Of a stretch of 64,000 nt of DNA, positions 56,466 through 64,000 are shown piece by piece. Position 1 is the first letter of the stretch, and the number at the start of each line of letters is the position of its first letter. The notes under the pieces are model-generated. The model did not search any database, was not told the DNA's origin, and saw only the letters and a program-made list of their open reading frames with translations. The translations under genes were made by a program, and so were the position numbers. This DNA is from Macrobrachium rosenbergii (lineage: Eukaryota; Arthropoda; Malacostraca; Decapoda; Palaemonidae). Location: positions 4,338,448-4,402,447 of the forward strand of contig NC_089767.1 in the NCBI RefSeq assembly GCF_040412425.1, read 5' to 3'.

Positions 56466-56762
56466 CCGGTCACGTGTGACCTCTTAGCAAACAGAAGAAA
56501 AGAAAAATAACATTGTTAGACGCCTTTGTTTCCAGCGCGGCGCTTGAGACGACGCATCTCATTCAAATATTAGTACATCAAACAGAGCATTGCTCAGTGT
56601 TCCATTTATATTACAAACCGATCTGTCATGCGCATTATTCTGTTAACTATATTATCATCGGTGTTTGCTCATATCCCCTGAATCAATTATTTCAACTTGT
56701 TTCTGATGGCGACAACAAAAAGCCGAGAGTCGACTGCGCACGTATTCCCTCAAGCCCTTGCC

Positions 56763-56825
<63 letters not shown>

Positions 56826-56873
56826 TCCCCCTTAACAATCATTACATTTTGCTGGAATAATGTATTTAATCTG

Positions 56874-56942
<69 letters not shown>

Positions 56943-56992
56943 TCCCCTTTAACAATCATTACATTTTGCTGGAATAATGTATTTAATCTGTA

Positions 56993-57066
<74 letters not shown>

Positions 57067-57111
57067 CCCTTAACAATCATTACATTTTGCTGGAATAATG
57101 TATTTAATCTG

Positions 57112-57156
<45 letters not shown>

Positions 57157-57205
57157 TCCCCCCAAAACAATCATTACACTTCGCTGGACTGCTGTATTTA
57201 TTCTG

Positions 57206-57246
<41 letters not shown>

Positions 57247-57297
57247 TCCCCCCCAAACAATCATTACATTTCACTGGGCTACTGTCTTTTCTCTGTA

Positions 57298-57360
<63 letters not shown>
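56763..57360. repeat. Composite (GA)n array with a 50-60-bp linker
   Basis: Six GA blocks, each followed by AATTTCCCCCTTAACAATCA plus TTACATTTTGCTGGAATAAT and a CTGTACAG-type end. Linkers start at about 56820, 56939, 57061, 57152, 57242 and 57359. Linkers 1-3 are nearly identical and 4-6 are diverged in step, so the array has a direction of growth. Confidence 0.9.
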
Positions 57361-57362
<2 letters not shown>

Positions 57363-57837
57363 TCCATCCAAACACTCTCTACACTCCGCTGGACTACTGT
57401 CGTTTCTCAGTAGAAAAAAATGCCAACCTTGAAAAGCCTCAAGTCAGCCACAATCTAAGAGTCCTTATTACGGGTCACATCAATCAAAATCAAGTCTTAT
57501 TTCAAAGTGGTCAACTTTCCCCTTAGAATTTTTTTTTGCATTGCGAGAGAATATTTGCATGCGGCGGTCTCACATTTTTTTTCTTTCGCATTGCAAGCCA
57601 TTGCATGCACTGGCCACTTTCGCGGGATCTGGTAAAAATAAAAAAAAAAAAAAAACCGTTGCATGGGTATTTCGTCACGAGTCACTAAGTGCTTGCAATG
57701 TTCATTTCTCAGTTCCAGTCATTCCGGGTGCGTGATTCGCTAGCGAGGGTCTCCATTCGACGTGGTTACCTTCACACGCATGTGATGGCGGATCTGGCTA
57801 GTATGGGGTTAGTCTGAATTCATAATCTTCCCAACAC
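57361..57837. other. No gene seen
   Basis: T run at 57529-57537 and A run at 57637-57655. TTGCATTGCGAGAGAATA and CGCATTGCAAGCCATTGCAT form local short repeats. Confidence 0.45.
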
Positions 57838-57865
57838 ACACACACACATATATATTACATTATAT

Positions 57866-57944
<79 letters not shown>

Positions 57945-57965
57945 AAAGTATAAGTAATATATATA
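57838..57965. repeat. (CA)n then (TA)n microsatellite
   Basis: Short CA at 57836-57846, impure TA, then about 65 bp of pure TA. Confidence 0.95.
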
Positions 57966-58099
57966 TAAAAATACATTTATGTATGTATGTTTGTGTGTTG
58001 GGAAAGTCTCCTAATTTAATTTTCCGTACATGAAAAATAGCCGCAAAAGGCCTTAACAAGGTCAGGCATAAAATAGAAGTACAAGCTTTGAAGACATCT

Positions 58100-58143
58100 T
58101 ATACATACATACATACATACATACATACTGTATGTGTGTGTAA

Positions 58144-58221
<78 letters not shown>
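58100..58221. repeat. (CATA)n and (TA)n microsatellites
   Basis: Six CATA/TACA units at 58103-58128, a TG-rich spacer and about 68 bp of TA. Confidence 0.95.
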
Positions 58222-58223
<2 letters not shown>

Positions 58224-58891
58224 ACAATCCTTTATATTATCACATACACATAAAAGCAAGAGCGGTCATTAACTTGCTGAACAAACTTCCTCGACAAAAA
58301 AAATATTTTTGACTAAAATACAAAGGAAACGAACAATCAATCAATCAATATATACAGTTTAAATAAAAAATATATACACCTTCTTATTCTCTATTATATA
58401 AAAAATAAAAAGATCCCGCGATTCTACAACACCAGACAAGATAACTATAAAAAGATCTTTCTCTCGCTGTCTGCTGTCATCATCAGCTGTTCCAAACGCG
58501 ATACTTCAGTGAAGATTAATCCCGAACTCAATGGCGTAGGTCCCAGCTCTACTAGAGGACATTCTCGGAAACTGGTAATCTACCGGCATAGGTAATTTTA
58601 ATTTAATATTCTAGACGCGTACGAGGACACACGGAAAACCCTGACGTAACAGTGAAATGCTGATTTTTATAATATCCATAAAAAACTGTTGGGCATTCCG
58701 AGACGACTTATCAAAATATACTATCAAAAAATATGGCAGCCTTGATGAAATTACCAGATGGTAATAATTTGACAAATCAGTGTTGTGTGTGAAGGATGCG
58801 CTCAAAACTCTAAGGTCATTGCCCACTGATTTTCACACCTACACTTCACCCTTGAAGTAAAATAAAATCACTGAAGGTATGATTCCTCATT
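58222..58891. other. No gene seen
   Basis: Unique-looking AT-rich DNA. Minus frame 58611-58826 is unrecognised. Confidence 0.45.
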
Positions 58892-59300
58892 TTAGTTTTC
58901 TGTAAAAGAAAACTATTGTGCCGGCTTTGTCTGTCGGTCCGCAATTTTTTCTGTCCGCACTTTTTCTGTCCGCCCTCAGATCTTCAAAACTACTGAGGCT
59001 AGAGGGCTGCAAATTGGTATGTTGATCATCCACCCCGCAGTCATCGGACACACTAAATTGCAGCCCTCTAGCCTCAGTAATTTTCATTTTATTTAAATTT
59101 AAAATTAGCCATAATCGTGCGTCTGGCAAGGATATAGCCCAGGCCACCACCGGGACGTGGTTAAAGTTTCACGGGCCGGTCTCATACAGCATTATACCGA
59201 AACCACCGAAAGATAGATCTATTTTCGGTGGCCTTGATTATACGATGTAGAAAAAACTCGACAGCGCCGAAGAAACTTCGGCTCATTTTTTTATTTTTTA
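58892..59300 (+). mobile_element. Foldback repeat family B, plus orientation
   Basis: Near complete. TCCGCAATTTTTTCTGTCCG repeats the CCGCACTTTTTCTGTCCG block once more. The 3' end reads ATTTTTTTATTTTTT in place of TTTACTTGTT. Confidence 0.8.
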
Positions 59301-59582
59301 TAAATAAACCACAAATAAAATAAAATAGAAAACTACCCAGTCTTTGGTAGACCATAAAAGAATCTACGACCAAAGAGACACCGCAAACTGAGGGCTGCAA
59401 TCAGCCTCATGCTAATACTCAGTGACTTTCGAAAAAAACAAAAAAAAAAAAAAAAAAAAAAAGCTGCTATGTGATTTACAAACTGAAACTGGAATGAATA
59501 AGTCTTGTAACTTACTGACATTCCAAAAGAAATCTGCACTTTCTCACGTCAACAAAGTGTCACGAATAAAGCCTCAAAACCC

Positions 59583-59584
<2 letters not shown>

Positions 59585-59656
<72 letters not shown>

Positions 59657-59825
59657 TATATATAAATGGAAAAATCCACGAAGGAAAGTGCTGCACTGGA
59701 GTGCTGCGAGGCCTTTCGACTGTCTGTCGTCCTTTACTTAGCAGCACTCCAGTGCTTCCTTTCCTTCGTGGATTTTACCTTTATTTTTATATTCACCACG
59801 TTCCATATTTTCGTGATTCAGTTAT
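59585..59825. repeat. (TA)n tract followed by foldback unit U
   Basis: TA at 59585-59648. U arms are 59676-59708 and 59741-59771. This copy lacks the GAAAGGCCTC segment on the right arm. Flank TTCACCACGTTCCATATTTT then TCGTGATTCAGTTATA. Confidence 0.8.
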
Positions 59826-59830
59826 ACATT

Positions 59831-60382
<552 letters not shown>

Positions 60383-60675
60383 TAAGATTTAGGCCAAAGG
60401 ACGAGCGCTGCGACCTACGAGGTCATCCAACAATGAAATGGAAATTGAGAGTAAAGGTTTGGAAGGTGTAACAGGAGGAAAACCTCATAGTTGCACTACG
60501 AAATAATTGTTAGGAGAGGGTGGAAAGTAACATGGAGGAAAGAGAATATGAACGGAGGTACAGTAAAAGGAATGAAAGGGGTTGCAGCTAGCGGCCGAAG
60601 GCACGCTGCAAAGAACCTTAAGTAATGCCTGCAGTGCACCGTGTGAGGTGCACTGATGGCACTGCCCCCTACGAA
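60383..60675 (+). mobile_element. Repeat family A copy
   Basis: GATTTAGGCCAAAGGACGAG to GTGTGAGGTGCACTGATGGC; near full length. Confidence 0.75.
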
Positions 60676-60716
60676 ACTTCAGATGACGTTTTCCATGATA
60701 TAATGACAAGATTACA

Positions 60717-61092
60717 CAAATAAAAAATGCTCCGAAGTTTCTTCGGCGCAATCGAGTTTTCTGTACAGCTTGTAATGAAGACCACCGAAAACAGATCTAT
60801 CTTTCGGTGGTCTCGGTATAATGCTGTACGAGCCGCGGCCCATGAATCTTTAACCACGGCCCGATGGTGGCCTGTCCTATACCGCTGGAAGATGCACGAT
60901 TATGGGTAACTTTAACCTTAAATAAAATAAAAACTACTGAGGCTAGAGGGCTATATTTTGGTATGTTTGATGATTGGAGGGTGGATGATCAACATACCAA
61001 TTTGCAGCCCTCTAGCCTCAGTGGTTTTTAAGATCTGAGGGCGGACGGACAGACAAAACCGGCACAATAGTTTTCTTTTACAGAAAACTAAA
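60717..61092 (-). mobile_element. Foldback repeat family B, minus orientation
   Basis: Good copy. The left central arm has lost GCAA (GAGGGCTATATTTTGGTATG). 42 bp separate it from the family A copy. Confidence 0.8.
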
Positions 61093-61244
61093 ATGAAAAA
61101 AACAAAGCATAAAAATAATTTTGAAATATATTACTTCGCAAGCACTTACTTGCCCAAATTACGTTTGCAAGCACATCAAACGGCAAAAAATAACAGGAAG
61201 TATGAACCGTGCTTCTGAACAAGCATGAACCTTCAAAAGATCCT

Positions 61245-62465
<1,221 letters not shown>

Positions 62466-62471
<6 letters not shown>

Positions 62472-62647
62472 ATATAATTTGTATCACTGCTGATCATTCG
62501 TGATGCAAGTTTGAGTGTTTAGTTTTTCATAACATTATGGAAATCATGGCTAATTATCGCCTCCATGGAAATAAAAGGTAATAATTGTAAAATTGAAGGA
62601 CGCTACATTACTCGAGAAATGATGGGGTACTCGCATTCAAATTCTGG

Positions 62648-62679
<32 letters not shown>

Positions 62680-62755
62680 TATTATTATTATTATTATTAT
62701 GTTGTAGTCACCTTTTCTAATGTTTTCACCACCTTCAAATGTTATGATGTTCCCT
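62466..62755. other. No gene seen; one (ATT)n tract
   Basis: (ATT)n at 62651-62700. This is one of the few ATT tracts here with no LINE tail beside it. Confidence 0.5.
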
Positions 62756-63115
62756 TCTTATTATTGAGAAGATGAACCCTATTCATACGGAACGAGCCCA
62801 CCACAGGGGCCAATGACGTGAAATTCAAGATCAGTTATTGCAAAAAATTAATTAAACTAATAAATAGATAAAAATGTAAGTAAAATATTAAAAAATTATT
62901 ATTATATTATTATTATTATTATTCAGAAGATGAACCCTATTCACATGGAACAAGCCCACCAAAGGGGTCACCGACTTGAAATTCGAGCTTCCAAAGAATA
63001 TTAAGGTGAACAGAAGGTGATGAGAAATACAGAAAGAGGGAATCGTTATCAGAAAAACAGATAAATTAACAAACTGATAAATCAATAAACAAATAAATAA
63101 GACAATCACCCCAAA
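62756..63115 (-). mobile_element. Two LINE-1 3' tails, minus orientation
   Basis: GAGAAGATGAACCCTATTCA at 62765 with a short tail. Then a short (ATT)n (62890-62922) and CAGAAGATGAACCCTATTCA with a longer tail containing AAATACAGAAAGAGGGAATC. Confidence 0.75.
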
Positions 63116-63552
63116 AAGGGAAGACTAATCAAACAAAACGTCTGGTGCCATTTTACCGTGAAATTTGAGATCGACCTCAAGGATGCGCCAAGCCAATAAT
63201 TACCCCGTCGCGCACATTCGAAGTCGCTCCGGCGAATTCCTGACTCCGCCCTGACAAGGCAGAACAAAGTGAGTTCTCCGGTTAAATTTAATGTCGAAAA
63301 ATAAATAAATCGCTGCGTTTGGTGACAACAGACCTTCCCGCCATATTCGCTCTTAATATCCTACTACAAGCTGTTCATACAAGCGAGGGTTAGTCTCACC
63401 CAACAACAGCGATAACATTAACAATTTTATCTATGTTAACCAGACGAAATTTTTATCAATATTTAATGCCTTGTTACCCGTGCCAACACCAATCCCCGAA
63501 GAGTTTATTTATTTTTTTATTTATTTATATTACGAATATTTAGATTACCCAG
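63116..63552. other. No gene seen
   Basis: Unique-looking; CpG-rich around 63160-63250. No long open frame. Confidence 0.45.
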
Positions 63553-63760
63553 GTTCTTAAGCGAGGCACTGGGGCACTTTTCGGCCTTACAGCGCTCAAG
63601 GCATTACAAGAGGGAGTTAGAGCGGTTGGACAGCAAGGTAAAGACCTCCAGAAGATGAAGGCTATGGTGTGCAAAGGTCTATATGCACTACGAAGTAATA
63701 AGTTAGAGAGGTTGGACAGCGGGACTTAGAAAGTTAGCGAGAATGGAGTTAAAGAAAAAG
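63553..63760 (+). mobile_element. Repeat family A' copy, 3' truncated
   Basis: AAGCGAGGCACTGGGGCACT, GAGTTAGAGCGGTTGGACAG, then a second GAGAGGTTGGACAG block. The GCAGCTAGGGGCC end is missing. Confidence 0.65.
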
Positions 63761-63789
63761 TCTATAAATGATATTTTATTATTTAAAAA

Positions 63790-63860
63790 GTTTTACCAGA
63801 CCACTGAGCTGTTTTCAGATCTCACAAGGCCGGCCCGAAGGAATCGTTTTGACTTATATT
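63790..63860 (-). mobile_element. SINE-E 3' fragment
   Basis: TTTTACCAGACCACTGAGCT and GGCCGGCCCGAAGGAATCGT, then T-rich DNA. Confidence 0.6.
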
Positions 63861-63875
63861 TCTTTTTTTTTTAAT

Positions 63876-64000
63876 TTTGTCCATTAAATTGCAATTTTTT
63901 TTCAAAAAGTCTGAAACTGGATTAATTGCAGATGTTGAAGATTCTGACAAAATATCACCGATCTACTTGACACACCGAATGCTTAACGAGAGCACGAACC
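63876..64000 (-). mobile_element. Second LINE-3 C-terminal copy, cut by the window end
   Basis: AATTGCAGATGTTGAAGATT and CTGACAAAATATCACCGATC align with 45740-45785 of the first copy (AAATGTTGCAGACTCTGATA). The TCCATTAAATTGCAATTT part aligns with its stop-codon end. Confidence 0.6.

Noticed and set aside
56763..57360. Regularly spaced repeats that resemble a CRISPR array
   Set aside because: The conserved part is the 50-60-bp linker and the variable part is (GA)n, with no unique spacers; the genome is eukaryotic in character.

Overview
The window looks like intergenic or intronic DNA of a decapod crustacean (shrimp, prawn, crayfish or crab). The reasons are indirect. It has very dense, long GA/CT, TA, TG and AAT/ATT microsatellites, a patch of the arthropod TTAGG-type telomere-like motif, several tRNA-derived SINE families, many decayed non-LTR retrotransposons, and no bacterial-style gene packing. 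No complete protein-coding gene, rRNA gene or functional tRNA gene can be supported. Nearly all long open frames are translations of simple repeats. By adding up the tracts listed below, I estimate that roughly a fifth of the window is micro- or minisatellite DNA.

Layout. 0-6 kb: diverged dispersed repeats, a TTAGG-like patch, a 102-bp tandem repeat and a 1.6-kb minisatellite. 6-11 kb: dispersed repeats and a 1.15-kb composite (GA)n/linker array. 11-16 kb: several copies of repeat family A, then a short GC-richer open stretch on the minus strand (15.43-15.87 kb) that is the best candidate for a real exon. 16.2-18.4 kb: a decayed CR1/Jockey-type LINE followed directly by the 3' end of a second LINE, each ending in (AAT)n. 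18.5-28.7 kb: foldback family B, CT arrays, LINE/SINE tails and some unique DNA with clustered transcription-factor motifs. 28.7-30.4 kb: a decayed endonuclease/reverse-transcriptase LINE on the minus strand, split by a SINE. 30.4-45 kb: minisatellites (33-36, 32 and 48 bp units), more dispersed repeats and GA arrays. 45.7-46.4 kb: the RNase H end of an I-group LINE on the minus strand, with a second copy running off the window end at 63.9 kb. 50.3-52.5 kb: a reverse transcriptase fragment, then the most CpG-rich, least repetitive part, which could hold a promoter and first exon. 53-64 kb: more of the same families, TA/GA arrays and tandem LINE tails.

Dispersed families used below. A (with a diverged form A'): about 300 bp, 5' motif AGGCCAA(A/G)GCCAAGC, 3' motif GTTGCAGCTAGGGGCC. 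B: about 400 bp, with a central inverted repeat around GCTAGAGGGCTGCAA, a 5' end AGTTTTCTGTAAAAG and a 3' hairpin GCGCCGAAG/CTTCGGCGC followed by a T run and ACTTGTT. SINE-D and SINE-E: tRNA-derived, with recognisable A and B boxes. SINE-G and SINE-H: tRNA-like fragments. U: a foldback unit lying in TA tracts. For A, B and D the plus orientation is the one written here. There is no operon-like cooperation of genes. The story is one of retrotransposons seeding microsatellites, nesting in each other and being tandemly amplified.
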